Below, piece by piece: positions 1-9,809 of a stretch of DNA of 64,000 nt. Source of the DNA: Arion vulgaris (taxonomy: Eukaryota; Mollusca; Gastropoda; Stylommatophora; Arionidae); NCBI GenBank assembly GCA_020796225.1, contig CM036765.1:6110805-6174804 (forward strand), written 5' to 3'. The notes under the pieces were generated by a model that saw only the letters and a program-made list of their open reading frames with translations, did no database searches and was not told the origin of the DNA. Both the position numbers and the translations under genes were made by a program. The number at the start of each line of letters is the position of its first letter. Positions within the stretch are counted from its first letter, which is position 1.

Positions 1-59
1 TAAAATGTTTATGTCGAACACATTTTAATTGCAGAATTAAATATATTTTCCTGTCGCTT

Positions 60-240
60 TCTATTTGATTTATTGATAAATAGGACATCTTTAATTGCAC
101 TTTGGTGAATAGCCATGTGTGCTCCGATCTCTTTCCTAGACAGGAACATATCAGCGGCAGTTCACATACACCGTAGCACCGCTAGGGTCCGGGTATCATT
201 TTGAAGATGGTCAACAATTTGTATAAATTTATTGGTGACA
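60..240 (-). mobile_element. SINE-3 fragment
   Basis: This is a 5'-truncated copy of the tRNA-derived SINE-3 family, best preserved at 47060-47485. The shared core reads, on the plus strand, GCACTTTGGTGA...GTGTGCTCCGATCTCTTTC...CCGTAGCACCG...TTTTGAAGATGG. The tRNA-like head is missing. The 3' tail lies at the left edge as a degraded ATTGATAA run. Confidence 0.7.
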
Positions 241-339
241 TATTTGTTTACTCTGATCAGATTTCAAGAAAACACTTTGTTTCTGGTTTTTTTTTTTACA
301 TAGTACTCACATGAACATATAGACATGTGAATAAGAACA

Positions 340-640
340 GGACAGGCTTCCATGATGAACCAGATTAAGAGGAGAAAATGGCAATGGGTTGTGCATACCC
401 TACGGACGACACAGTCGAGTGTCACTAGATAAGCACTTGAGTAAAACCCGTAAGGAAAACGGAAAAGAGGACGACCTAAACAGAACTGGAGAGGAAGTCG
501 TCTTGAGAAATGGAAGGGGGGTGCTCGACTAACCTGTGAGACCATCAAGAAATCAGATAGAGACTGGGAAAAGGGGCGAACCGTTGAGTTTCTATACTCC
601 ACGAGGAGCGGAGAGAAATACGTAAGTCTCATGAACACGA
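340..640 (+). mobile_element. LINE-C reverse transcriptase tail, decayed
   Basis: Broken frames on the plus strand give QIKRRKWQWVVHTLR, then GKRKRGRPKQNWR, then an IKKSDRDWEK-like stretch. This order (KRRKWxWxGHTLRR, GKRxRGRPKxTWRR, ARDRxxWR) is the C-terminal region after the RT domain in widespread RTE-like non-LTR retrotransposons. Several stops and frameshifts interrupt it, so it is dead. No RT catalytic core or endonuclease is present. Confidence 0.7.
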
Positions 641-744
641 TCTTCGCGTGTTAGCAATCTTGTTTTATTTTGTAACCATTCTACTTCATTCTAACACCAC
701 ACTTTAGCTTTTTTACTGAAGAAAGCGTCGTCAACTTTACTACA

Positions 745-1400
745 TTAACATTACCATTATTATTACCAGTAGTAGTACTGACAATATATATTGTCTATCA
801 ACGGAGAGAAAATAGAAAATGTGAACAGTTTTGAATATCTCGGTTTACTGCTAACAACAGATGGAAATGAGATGAAGGAAATTAAAAGAACAAGCATGGC
901 TTTACAAAAACTTATACAGAAAACAGTATAGAATAGAACTGATTGGAAAACTATGATCAGAAAACTAAGAGCATGCATATTCGCAGTGGCAACGTATGAG
1001 TGTGAAGCATGGACATTTAATAAGGTAGTGTAAAATATATACGTGCTTTTGAATATAAGTGTTACAGAAGAGTCATCCGTATATCTTGGACAGAGAAGAG
1101 AACCAATAGATCTATACAGAAAGAACTCAAAATCAAAGAAAACATGCTTATGCTACAAATAAGAATCAGAAAATTGAAGTATTTTAGACAAATAAAGTGA
1201 CACGAAGGGCTGGAGAAGACCGTCATGAAAGGAGGTATCCCGGCAAAGAGGTGAATAGGAAGACTACGGAGAAGATGGATTCAGGATGTAACTGATGGTT
1301 TGAGCTTGGTCGTTGCAAAGGCAGGATATCTGACGATAAATTCTGAAGGATTTTTGGGGTGGCAAAGTTCTACTCAGCACCAGCTACTTGACGATGACGA
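745..1400 (+). mobile_element. LINE-A 3' part, decayed RT tail
   Basis: This is one of about a dozen LINE-A copies. On the plus strand it shows INGEKIENVNSFEYLGLLL, LRACIFAVATYECEAWTF, and nucleotide matches to the segments that in better copies encode RISWTEKRTNRSIQKELKIKEN and GRPRRRWIQD. It ends near a CTACTTGACGATGACGAG run, corresponding to the family's TGATGA-type tail. It is frameshifted throughout. The FEYLG and YxCExW motifs belong to the thumb and post-RT region of RTE-like LINEs. Confidence 0.8.
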
Positions 1401-1409
1401 GTTGTATTG

Positions 1410-1985
1410 CAATCATCACATGGCGCCTGTACCCCCACAACCATCAGTCAGATGCGTCTCATATATAAAAGCTTTGAACACCGCTGTTCTAGACATTTCC
1501 TTACGGTCACCTTTGAAGTATAAATATCCTGTAGCTAATGATTCCTTCGTTTATTACAGGAAGAGATAAACATAAATAAGATTTATTATCAACCAAACTT
1601 ACCCGCGTTTTCCAGCCTTTACAACCTATAGACCTGTAAATTCAACTGTTTCAATAAAATCTGGTTGTACGTTTCATGTTATATGAAGTCTTATGTCTTT
1701 GATGTTATTTTAAAAAAAAATAAATAGAATTCTCTAACTGAGTACCAAGTTTATAGCAATTTTCTCCAATCACCTGGAAATCTTTGCTACGTTTGAGAAT
1801 AAATTGTTTAGTGTATAACTTGTTCCATATTTGTTGCTTTAATTTCATTGTTGGTTATCATATTATTATAAGTCCATTAAAAGATTGAAAGCAAGTCTTG
1901 CTGAAAGGAATATTAATTTTTTTATCGCCCGATATGTATTTCGGATTTTTCATAACGCCTAATATGGCGCCTTTCACTGGTTTGT
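1410..1985. other. no recognisable feature
   Basis: AT-rich sequence with a short T/A-rich stretch near 1710-1730. I see no gene, repeat family match or structured element. Confidence 0.5.
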
Positions 1986-1989
1986 AAGT

Positions 1990-2340
1990 GAATTCTTGCT
2001 TTTCTTATCACCAATGTTCCTCATTCTGACCAGAATGCCCTGGTATTGCCTACCACAGAGAGCCACACAGAAAAAGTATAATGAACACAAGTCAAGAGGA
2101 AGACCACGCAAAAGATGGAGCAACGGCATCAAGAACAGCCTTACGAACATGAATATCAGCTTACAAAGTGCCTTAAAAAAGCACACACAAGATCACTACG
2201 TTTCACCGCCAACACTTCTATAAAGAAGTCAATGGTGGAAGAGAAGAAGAATGTTCCTCACTATTCAGGCGAACCTTATTTCGACCTCAGAGGTACTTGC
2301 AATTTAGATCCCCAAGTAATAGATCAGTGTTTCCTCTAGT
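1990..2340 (+). mobile_element. LINE-C tail fragment (GRPRKRW type)
   Basis: An open stretch carries SRGRPRKRWSNGIKNSL, the basic GRPxKRWxDxIK motif found after the RT domain of RTE-like LINEs. The flanks are stop-ridden. It abuts LINE-A copy 2452-3690, whose ATC-rich tail begins near 2452. Confidence 0.55.
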
Positions 2341-2451
2341 CCAATCCGTACTGTGTGCACACTGAAAATGTGTGAACTAAGCTGGCATTGCAATTCGGAA
2401 TTTCCACGACACGTGGCCACAAGTGCAACGAGTTATCAACTTTGCTATGTC

Positions 2452-2822
2452 ATCATCATCATCAAATAGTTTGTCCTGAGTAGAACTTTGCCACCTTTAC
2501 AATTCTTTGGAATTTTCCTCTCTCACAAGCAAGATGTCCCGCCTTTGCAGCGGTCATGCTAAAATCATCAGCTACATCCTCAATCCATCTTCTCCGTGGA
2601 CTTCCTATTCTCCTCTTTGTCGGGATGCATCCTTCCAATATGGTGTTCTCCAGCCCTTTGTATCACTTTATATATCTAAAATATCTCAATTTTCTTATTT
2701 GTAGCATAAGCATGTTTTCTTTGTAAAATATCTCAATTTTCTTATTTGTAGCATAAGCATGTTTTCTTTGTAAAATATCTCAATTTTCTTATTTGTAGCA
2801 TAAGCATGTTTTCTTTGATTTT
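2452..2822 (-). mobile_element. LINE-A 3' end, left part, split by an insertion
   Basis: Read on the minus strand, this is the LINE-A tail: a TTTG-ATGATGATG end, the conserved GTCCTGAGTAGAACTTTGCC segment (plus strand), and the GRPRRRW-coding region. The element continues at 3515-3690 after a 692-bp inverted-repeat insertion (2823-3514). A 47-bp piece at its right side is triplicated (separate entry). The frames are broken. Confidence 0.85.
2677..2817 (-). repeat. 47-bp unit, three tandem copies inside LINE-A
   Basis: Units start at 2677, 2724 and 2771 and are almost identical. Each starts TAAAATATCTCAATTTTC and ends GCATGTTTTCTTTG. The unit is part of the LINE-A RT tail (the segment coding IKENxLMLQIRKRKLRYF on the minus strand), so this is an early-stage array seeded in a retrotransposon. 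Confidence 0.9.
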
Positions 2823-3514
2823 TAAAGGGTGGAGACTGCAGTAAAACTTGGAAAAATAGCTAAACACGTAAAAACATAGTACTATAGTTTTACAAAATAC
2901 ATAAACAGTAACGATAAACAGCAACGTTTCGACCAAAGGCCTTTATCAAGCAAACAATACAACAAGAATGACGAATTTCGAGGAACACTACAAATGAACG
3001 ATTACATGAAGAAACATTCAAACATATCTAATGAAAATCTGGGAATAAAAACGAATAACGAAATGAGTGCAACACGATGTTCCTCCGATGATCGCAGTCG
3101 ATTCGCCCTGGAGAACCGTTTTATTTCATTCTATGGCACCTTGCGACCTCTTGGACTCAACGCATTACATTCCTATGCTTCTTAGTACTGTCTTATCTCA
3201 TGCCTTGTAAACTATATGTGTATTTGCTCCATATATATAAGTTATTTATCCACTATATTGTTTATTGTTTCTCTTCTTTTCTACTTCCGGTTTTGTGTTG
3301 CACTCATTTCGTTATTCGTTTTTATTCCCAGATTTTCATTAGATAGGTTTGAATGTTTCTACACGTAATCGTCCATTTGTAGTGTTCCTCAAAATTCGTC
3401 ATTCTTATTGTATTGTTTGCTTGATAAAGGCCTTTTAGTCGAAACGTTACTGTTTATCGTCACTGTTTCTGTATTTTGTAAAACTATAGTACTTTGTTTT
3501 TACGTGTTTAGCTA
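2823..3514. mobile_element. FB copy 1: inverted-repeat element with hammerhead-like arms
   Basis: A 692-bp element has long imperfect inverted arms (about 2838-3080 and 3293-3514). The left arm contains AGCTAAACACG, ACTATAGTTTTACAAAATAC, CAACGTTTCGACC and CTTTATCAAGCAAAC. The right arm contains the complement of each. It is flanked by TTTCTTTGATTTT at 2810-2822 and 3515-3527, a 13-bp target duplication of LINE-A sequence. The right arm contains TTGATAAAGGCC (3421-3432) and GTCGAAAC (3438-3445), resembling a hammerhead ribozyme core. There is no coding potential. It is probably non-autonomous, perhaps related to Penelope-like elements. Confidence 0.8.
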
Positions 3515-3690
3515 TTTCTTTGATTTTGAGTTCTTTCTCGATAGATCTATTTGTTCTTTTCTCTGTCCATGATAAACGGAAGACTCTCCTGTAATACTTA
3601 TATTCAAAATCACAACAATGTTTTTCTACTGCCTTGCTAAATGTCCATACTTCACATCCTCTTCCATATCTACGACACTCAAATAAATAA
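3515..3690 (-). mobile_element. LINE-A, right part of the split copy
   Basis: This continues the copy at 2452-2822. On the plus strand TTTGATTTTGAGTTCTTTCTCG, then TCTCTGTCCATGATAAACGG and CTTATATTCAAAA are the complement of the KELKIKE, ISWTEKRT and FEYKCYRR segments. It is decayed. Confidence 0.8.
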
Positions 3691-3744
3691 TTACAAAATT
3701 CATTTAAGGCTAAACAGGCAGGAAAAGTCGTGTATCTAAAAAAA

Positions 3745-4012
3745 GGTATGTAGCCGAAGAATTAACATCAATGCACCGGGATTTACCACATCTGGCTCGG
3801 TCCCACTCCGCACAGTTAACACACCATCTGCCGAGAGTATTGCACACGGCACGAACTCCGTAGCTCCGACACCAATCCTAGTGGTCTCTGAAAATAATAC
3901 ACTCGTGAACAGAACGACGAGGTCCGGATTCGAAAACACGACCTTCGTAACGCAAGAAAAGGGATTGACCACATAGCCACAGAGACACCCACAGTCTTGA
4001 GTATATCCAGGA
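3745..4012 (-). mobile_element. SINE-1 copy (tRNA-derived)
   Basis: On the minus strand the head lies at 3940-4000. It carries box A-like TGGCTATGTGGTCAATC and box B-like TTTTCGAATCCGG. The body includes the family signature GGAGCTACGGAGTTCGTGC. The 3' part reads towards 3745 with the complement of CACCGGGATTTACC. Box A and B spacing fits a tRNA-type Pol III promoter. Head bases are mutated. Confidence 0.8.
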
Positions 4013-4024
4013 TCCTTTTCTTTT

Positions 4025-4279
4025 GTAGTCACACTGTTACCGGGTTATTGCCCTGTGTCGTGGTTTTCTGTTTTTGTAGTCACACTGTTACCGGGTTATT
4101 GCCCTGTGTCGTGGTTTTCTGTTTTTGTAGTCACACTGTTACCGGGTTATTGCCCTGTGTCGTGGTTTTCTGTTTTTGTAGTCACACTGTTACCGGGTTA
4201 TTGCCCTGTGTCGTGGTTTTCTGTTTTTGTAGTCACACTGTTACCGGGTTATTGCCCTGTGTCGTGGTTTTCTGTTTTT
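4025..4279. repeat. 51-bp tandem array, 5 copies
   Basis: Five nearly identical 51-bp units start GTAGTCACACTGTTACCGGG and end TTTTCTGTTTTT. The array lies exactly between the head of SINE-1 (3745-4012) and the end of a minus-strand LINE fragment (4280-4500). The minus-strand reading of the unit (NRKPRHRAITR) runs on from the LINE frame, so the array was probably seeded at the LINE end. The overlapping ORFs are products of the repeat. Confidence 0.9.
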
Positions 4280-4500
4280 GTCTTGCGCTGTTCTAGTGGC
4301 TTGGATGATTGTTATTTTTGCTCTTTGACAGAATTCTGCTATGCCATCTAACCATCTTTTTCGTGGTCTTCCTATTGCCTTTTTTTCTGACGTTCTGTTG
4401 TAGAAGACTATGTACACTGTTGAGTTTGGATGCATTCTTATTAAGTGGCTAAATCACTTCATTCTTGGTTTATCAATGTAATTCAATCACGGTTCTGATC
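4280..4500 (-). mobile_element. LINE-C tail fragment
   Basis: An open minus-strand stretch codes MHPNSTVYIVFYNRTSEKK, then AIGRPRKRWLDGIAEFCQRA and TRTAQDKNR. Upstream sequence adds a WFSHLIR-like motif. This FGHLxRM, GRPRKRWLDGI, AQDR series is the post-RT region of RTE-like LINEs. Only this end piece remains. Confidence 0.75.
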
Positions 4501-5110
4501 CAACTTTCGTTCTTATGCTGATGTTGTTGACTCTATATCCAGAATAGCAACTTTAAATGTTCAAACAAAGCAATAATCTTCCTATGAATGTCAGGAAGTT
4601 CTGGTAATAGCAACATTTTAAGTTGCTGTTGTTTGTTATTTGATCATTCTTATTGTGATATATAACTGATCTTTGCCAACAACCACCATACTTTACACTT
4701 CAGCTAATCGGCCCCTACGTATGTATAGTTCCATACACGTGTAGGATAGGCCTCATAATTTTGGCCTAAGACACTTAAGTAAACACTTAAATACTTAAGA
4801 CACTTATGTATTTTCTATTTTAAGCTCGCTGTATAAAAATTAATTAACTCATTCCATACCATTAACCACTATATTTAAGTTTCAATGTGAGCATTTTGCG
4901 ACATTTGCCCGTTCAACAAACTATCCAATAGAGCACTTTCTATCGTTTCGTACTAATCATTTCAAGTTTTGGATTGCGCTTAATATATTAAAATAAACAC
5001 ACACACACTTTACAAAAATTGCCAACTTATCAGGAGCACAGAAGACTGATATGACCGTCTCTTAAAGCCATGGTTTCAATAAAATCTTTATGACAATCAC
5101 TAACCTAAGG
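4501..5110. other. no gene; one imperfect hairpin
   Basis: AT-rich. An imperfect palindrome is centred near 4728 (CCTACGTATGTATAG against CATACACGTGTAGG). A run of ACTTAA-type words lies at 4767-4807. No coding region is supported. Confidence 0.4.
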
Positions 5111-5194
5111 AGAATCACTTTTTATTGGGAAAGGGGTGGGGGGTGGGATGGGAGAAAATTGAAGCCTGAAATAAAACATACAATAATAGCAACC

Positions 5195-5455
5195 ACAGCT
5201 TCTTCTTCTTCTTCTTCGAGTGCTTCATTTCGATCACTTGTTAACCACTCTGTGATTTGTATGTGATTTGAGCCTATGAGCCATTGTACGTTGTGCCAAT
5301 TATGCGCCAACACATCCAATTTCTGCAATGCTTTTTATGTACTAGGATAGCTTCTATAGGCCCCTACCTCAATCACCTCTTACGACATGCCTTGTAGGTC
5401 GCAGTTTTACTTTTATTTGCTCCCCTTGCGAGTCCCGACAATACACGGGCGGAAA
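5195..5455 (-). mobile_element. SINE-2 copy
   Basis: Minus-strand copy of the GAA-tailed SINE-2 family. The tail is the TTCTTCTTCTTCTTC run at 5201-5215. Next come the conserved words CGATCACTTGTTAACCACTC, TTATGCGCC, CTTTTTATGTACTAGG and TACGACATGCCTTGTAGG. The family's 5' end lies near 5440 (CGAGTCCCGACAATACACGG). Eleven copies are visible in the window. Confidence 0.85.
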
Positions 5456-7880
5456 ATGTTTTGAAACAAGATGTTACAGAAATATTCTTAGAACATCCTG
5501 GGCAGAGAAGAGAAATATTCTTAGGACATCCTGGGCAGAGAAGAGAAATATTCTTAGGACATCCTGGCAGAGAGAGAAATATTCTTAGAACATCCTGGGC
5601 AGAGAAGAGAAATATTCTTAGAACATCCTGGGCAGAGAAGAGAACAATTCTTAGAACATCCTGAGCAGAGAAGAGAACAATTCTTAGAATATCCTGGATA
5701 GAGAAGAGAACAATTCTTAGAGCATCCTGGAGAGAAGAGAAATATTCTTAGAACATCCTGGACAGAGAAGAGAAATATTCTTAGAACATCCTGGGCAGAG
5801 AAGAGAACAATTCTTAGAACATCCTGAGCAGAGAAGAGAACAATTCTTAGAATATCCTGGACAGAGAAGAGAAATATTCTTAGAACACCCTGAGCAGAGA
5901 AGAGAACAATTCTTAGAACATCCTGGGCAGAGAAGAGAACAATTCTTAGAACATCCTGGACAGAGAAGAGAACAATTCTTAGAACATCCTGGACAGAGAA
6001 GAGAAATATTCTTAGAACATCCTGGGCAGAGAAGAGAAATATTCTTAGAACATCTTGGACAGAGAAGAGAAATATTCTTAGAACATCCTGGGCAGAGAAG
6101 AGAACAATTCTTAGAACATCCTGGACAGAGAAGAGAAATATTCTTAGAACATCCTGGACAGAGAAGAGAACAATTCTTAGAACATCCTGGGCAGAAAGAG
6201 AAAATTCTTAGAACATCCTGGACAGAGAAGAGAAATATTCTTAGAACATCCTGAGCAGAGAAGAGAACAATTCTTAGAACATCCTGAGCAGAGAAGAGAA
6301 CAATTCTTAGAATATCCTGGACAGAGAAGAGAACAATTCTTAGAGCATCCTGGACAGAGAAGAGAAATATTCTTAGAACATCCTGGGCAGAGAAGAGAAC
6401 AATTCTTAGAACATCCTGAGCAGAGAAGAGAACAATTCTTAGAATATCCTGGACAGAGAAGAGAAATATTCTTAGAACATCTTGGACAGAGAAGAGAACA
6501 ATTCTTAGAATATCCTGGACAGAGAAGAGAAATATTCTTAGAACATCTTGGACAGAGAAGAGAACAATTCTTAGAATATCCTGGACAGAGAAGAGAAATA
6601 TTATTAGAATATCCTGGACAGAGAAGAGAAATATTCTTAGAACATCCTGGGCAGAGAAGAGAAATATTCTTAGAATATCCTGGACAGAGAAGAGAACAAT
6701 TCTTAGAACATCCTGGACAGAGAAGAGAAATATTCTTAGAATATCCTGGATAGAGAAGAGAACAATTCTTAGAACATCTTGGACAGAGAAGAGAACAATT
6801 CTTACAACATCCTGGGCAGAGAAGAGAACAATTCTTAGAACATCCTGGACAGAGAAGAGAAATATTCTTAGAACATCCTGGGCAGAGAAGAGAAATATTC
6901 TTAGAACATCCTGGACAGAGAAGAGAACAATTCTTAGAACATCCTGAGCAGAGAAGAGAACAATTCTTAGAATATCCTGGACAGAGAAGAGAAATATTCT
7001 TAGAACATCTTGGACAGAGAAGAGAACAATTCTTAGAATATCCTGGACAGAGAAGAGAAATATTATTAGAATATCCTGGACAGAGAAGAGAAATATTCTT
7101 AGAACATCCTGGGCAGAGAAGAGAAATATTCTTAGAATATCCTGGACAGAGAAGAGAACAATTCTTAGAACATCCTGGACAGAGAAGAGAAATATTCTTA
7201 GAATATCCTGGATAGAGAAGAGAACAATTCTTAGAACATCTTGGACAGAGAAGAGAACAATTCTTACAACATCCTGGGCAGAGAAGAGAACAATTCTTAG
7301 AACATCCTGGACAGAGAAGAGAAATATTCTTAGAACATCCTGGGCAGAGAAGAGAAATATTCTTAGAACATCCTGGACAGAGAAGAGAAAAATTCTTAGA
7401 ACATCCTGGGCAGAGAAGAGAAATATTCTTAGAACATCCTGGATAGAAAAGAGAAAATTCTTAGAACATCCTGGGCAGAGAAGAGAAAAATTCTTAGAAC
7501 ATCCTGGACAGAGAAGAGAAATATTCTTAGAATATCCTGGACAGACAATTGAAAAAGTCTTAGAACATCCTGGACAGACAATTGAAAAAGTCTTAGAACA
7601 TCCTGGACAGAGAAGAGAAAAAACAAAGACATCCTACAAGACTTGCATACGAGAAACATTGGCTCATAAATAACATCATGTCCAGGGAGATGTATTATTT
7701 TGGCAACGTTAAACGTCACAATAGTTTGGAGAGAACAATAATAGAAGACGTATTTCTTGGAGTACGAGACAGGGTACGACCAAAACTAAGGTGGCATCAG
7801 GACAACAAAGATACCTTGAATATGACGTTTGAGGAGGCAGGAGAACTTTTTAGAGACAGCAAGTTTTTTTCCGGCGGGCT
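5453..7880 (+). mobile_element. LINE-A-like RT tail hugely expanded by an internal array
   Basis: The LINE sequence before the array (TTTTGAAACAAGATGTTACAG) matches the FEYKCYRR-coding segment of other copies. The sequence after it codes SREMYYFGNVKRHNSLERTI, then RDRVRPKLRWHQDNKDTLNM and EEAGELFRDSKFF, the FGHxKRH / GRPxxRW / AGxLAxxRExF order of this LINE group. Between them one 33-bp piece is repeated about 65 times (5484-7620). Without the array this would be about 290 bp of LINE tail. Confidence 0.8.
5484..7620 (+). repeat. 33-bp minisatellite, about 65 copies
   Basis: The unit is AGAACATCCTGGACAGAGAA followed by GAGAAATATTCTT or GAGAACAATTCTT. It matches the LINE-A segment coding LRISWTEKRT (CGTATATCATGGACAGAG in the 48.5 kb copy) and reads ILRTSWTEKRT per unit. 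Main variants are GGACAG/GGGCAG/GAGCAG, AATATT/ACAATT, and AACATC/ATATCC. Blocks of variants recur: the series around 6480-6870 is largely repeated around 6970-7340, showing higher-order duplication of roughly 490 bp. Confidence 0.95.
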
Positions 7881-7884
7881 ATTA

Positions 7885-8225
7885 TGAAATAGACTTTCCA
7901 CAAGGAACATACTACTACTACTTACTATAGTAGTCGCGATTGTGATGTTGTTCGATTTGTTATATTTCCAAACGTTTGTTGTAAAAGTTAAAACTTTAAC
8001 TTCCAAAACTCCTCCTGTTTTGTTTCATTAATTGTTTAAATCGAAAAACACATCACATAAGAAAACTATGATAAACATTGTTGACAGGTGATTAAATTGT
8101 ATGCAGCTAAGCAAACAAACTAGTATCGTGTTTCTGTTGGATTCAATTTGGTGTTATGCTGTCTACAGGAGAGTAGATAATTTCTATATCAACAGCAGCC
8201 ACCTAGAAATCTGATATTGTTGATA
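7885..8225. other. no recognisable feature
   Basis: AT-rich sequence with a few ACTACTACT words at 7911-7923. No repeat family match or coding region seen. Confidence 0.4.
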
Positions 8226-8247
8226 TATGAAGCTGCTAAATCTAATC

Positions 8248-8372
8248 CGTGTTCCTCTTCTTCTTCCTCTTGTTCCTCTTCTTGTTGTTCTTCTTCTTCT
8301 TGTTCTTCTTCCTGTTGTTCTTCTTCTTCTTCTTCTAGTTCTTCTTCTTGTTCTTCTTCTTCTTATTGTTGT
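8248..8372 (+). repeat. TTC/TTG pyrimidine-rich microsatellite
   Basis: An imperfect run of CTTCTT, TGTTCT and TCCTCT words is about 125 bp long. Frames across it give poly-Ser/Cys or poly-Leu/Val ORFs that are only the repeat. Confidence 0.9.
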
Positions 8373-8499
8373 TGTTTACCCAAGAATGAAGACACGTTTA
8401 CTCTCCGTTCCAGACAGTAGTACGTGCCCTCTGCGTACATTGAAGATTTATACATTGTCTCCCGTTGAAGGAATGACTTATCTGTCTCTGTCCATGTGT

Positions 8500-8735
8500 T
8501 GCAGGGACTTGTAATGGGAGCAAAGAATTGTAACACTGTAACCTACAAGGCATGTCTGAGGTAGGGGCCTAGGAAGCTACTCTAGTAAATAAAAAGCATT
8601 GCATAAATTGTAAGTGCCGGTCTACTTGGAGGCGCATAACTGGCACAATGACTAATTGCTCTTAAACTCAGATCACATACAAATCACAAAGAGTGGTTAA
8701 CAAGTGGTCGATATGAAGCGTTTGAAGAAAAAGAA
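8500..8735 (+). mobile_element. SINE-2 copy
   Basis: Plus-strand copy. It carries GGAGCAAAGAATTGTAACAC, TACAAGGCATGTC, GAGGTAGGGGCCTAGGAAGC, TAGTAAATAAAAAGCAT, ATCACAAAGAGTGGTTAAC and a terminal GAAGAAAAAGAAGAAAA tail. The 5' GCCGG start is lost. Confidence 0.85.
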
Positions 8736-8774
8736 GAAAACAAATACTTATTTGGACCAGTTTTCTTTAAATAA

Positions 8775-8960
8775 CTCCGTCCATGTTGGCATAATTGATA
8801 CGTCACATATCTAGAGTGTTGCACAAAGCACGGATTCCGTAGCTCCAGCAAAAATCCAATGGATCTCATGAAATGATTATATATGGGACGCGGTCCAGAT
8901 TTGAACTCACAGCCTTCAGAACGATAAGCAAACTACTTTTCCATAGAGATCTCCATCTTT
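8775..8960 (-). mobile_element. SINE-1 copy
   Basis: Minus-strand copy: plus-strand words GTTGCACAAAGCACGGATTC, CGTAGCTCCAGCA and ATTTGAACTCACAGCCTTC (complement of a degraded box B region), with the head near 8920-8955. It lies head-on to the SINE-2 at 8500-8735. Confidence 0.75.
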
Positions 8961-8964
8961 GAAG

Positions 8965-9184
8965 ATCTTTAGCCTGGGGCCTCATGAACTGGAGCACGTT
9001 TTCATATATTTTTTTCCCTCTCAATTTCCAGTGTTACTTAACTCCTACAGTACGAAAACCTACTTGACAATACTACGTGTGGTACTAATTTTGTGATAAG
9101 CCACCTTACTAACCAACAACTTTAACTTGAAAATAATTACAAAGTTCATTTGATGTTCATTTGTTTATATATCTTAATAGAATA
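8965..9184. other. no recognisable feature
   Basis: AT-rich with no family match seen. Confidence 0.4.
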
Positions 9185-9186
9185 TA

Positions 9187-9597
9187 CAGGGTGGGCCAAA
9201 AAAAATGAGAACATCGCGTAACATGCGCGTTTTTTACAAATGTTATTTAATTTAATTATATTGTTTCATGTAATTTTGTTTGCCAAGTATTTAACTAATC
9301 AGAAATCATGTTCAATTTTTCTAAGAATCGACGCCACTCGTTTAATCAGAATACGGTCTTCCGTAGTAATTTTTGTCATTCTTGGTAACAAATTTAAACT
9401 TGCAGATGTAAACAATTGGCATATTAAAAATCAAAGATTGTGCCCGGAAATTGTCGAAATAAAAACATCATATAGCTAAATAGGTAAATAAGTAAATGAG
9501 TAAACAATTTAATCTATTATTGATACAGTTAAAACTATTTTGATGTAATTATATGACTTTTTACGCGATGTTCTCATTTGTTTTTGGACCCACCCTG
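9187..9597. mobile_element. Tc1/mariner-type MITE, 411 bp
   Basis: Terminal inverted repeats start CAGGGTGGGCCAAAAA and end with the near complement TTTTTGGACCCACCCTG. TIR identity continues about 38 bp inwards (ATGAGAACATCGCGTAA against TTACGCGATGTTCTCAT). A TA dinucleotide flanks each end (9185-9186 and 9598-9599), the target duplication of the Tc1/mariner superfamily. The interior is AT-rich with only a short meaningless ORF, so it is non-autonomous. Confidence 0.92.
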
Positions 9598-9809
9598 TAT
9601 ATATATATAATCTTTGGGTCTCGTTTGACACTTATTGCTTCCTCCTTAGATTTTCAATGTTTTCTTTCTGCCGCCTTTCTACCAATTATATCTAATCTCA
9701 GACCATCATCTTTCATCTCTTTCCCCAGCTTTTCTCATTGTTTTCTTTGAGTTTCAATTATTTATCTTCCTCACCGCTGTCCATTGTGAGCTGTCCTAAC
9801 CAATGTCTC

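Noticed and set aside
264..638. 124-codon minus-strand ORF near the window start
   Set aside because: It is the antisense of a decayed LINE tail that reads GKRKRGRPKQNWR on the plus strand.
9640..9800. Possible minus-strand LINE tail (GGRKKTLKI, WTAVRKI words)
   Set aside because: Motif order was too weak and frame-broken to support a call.
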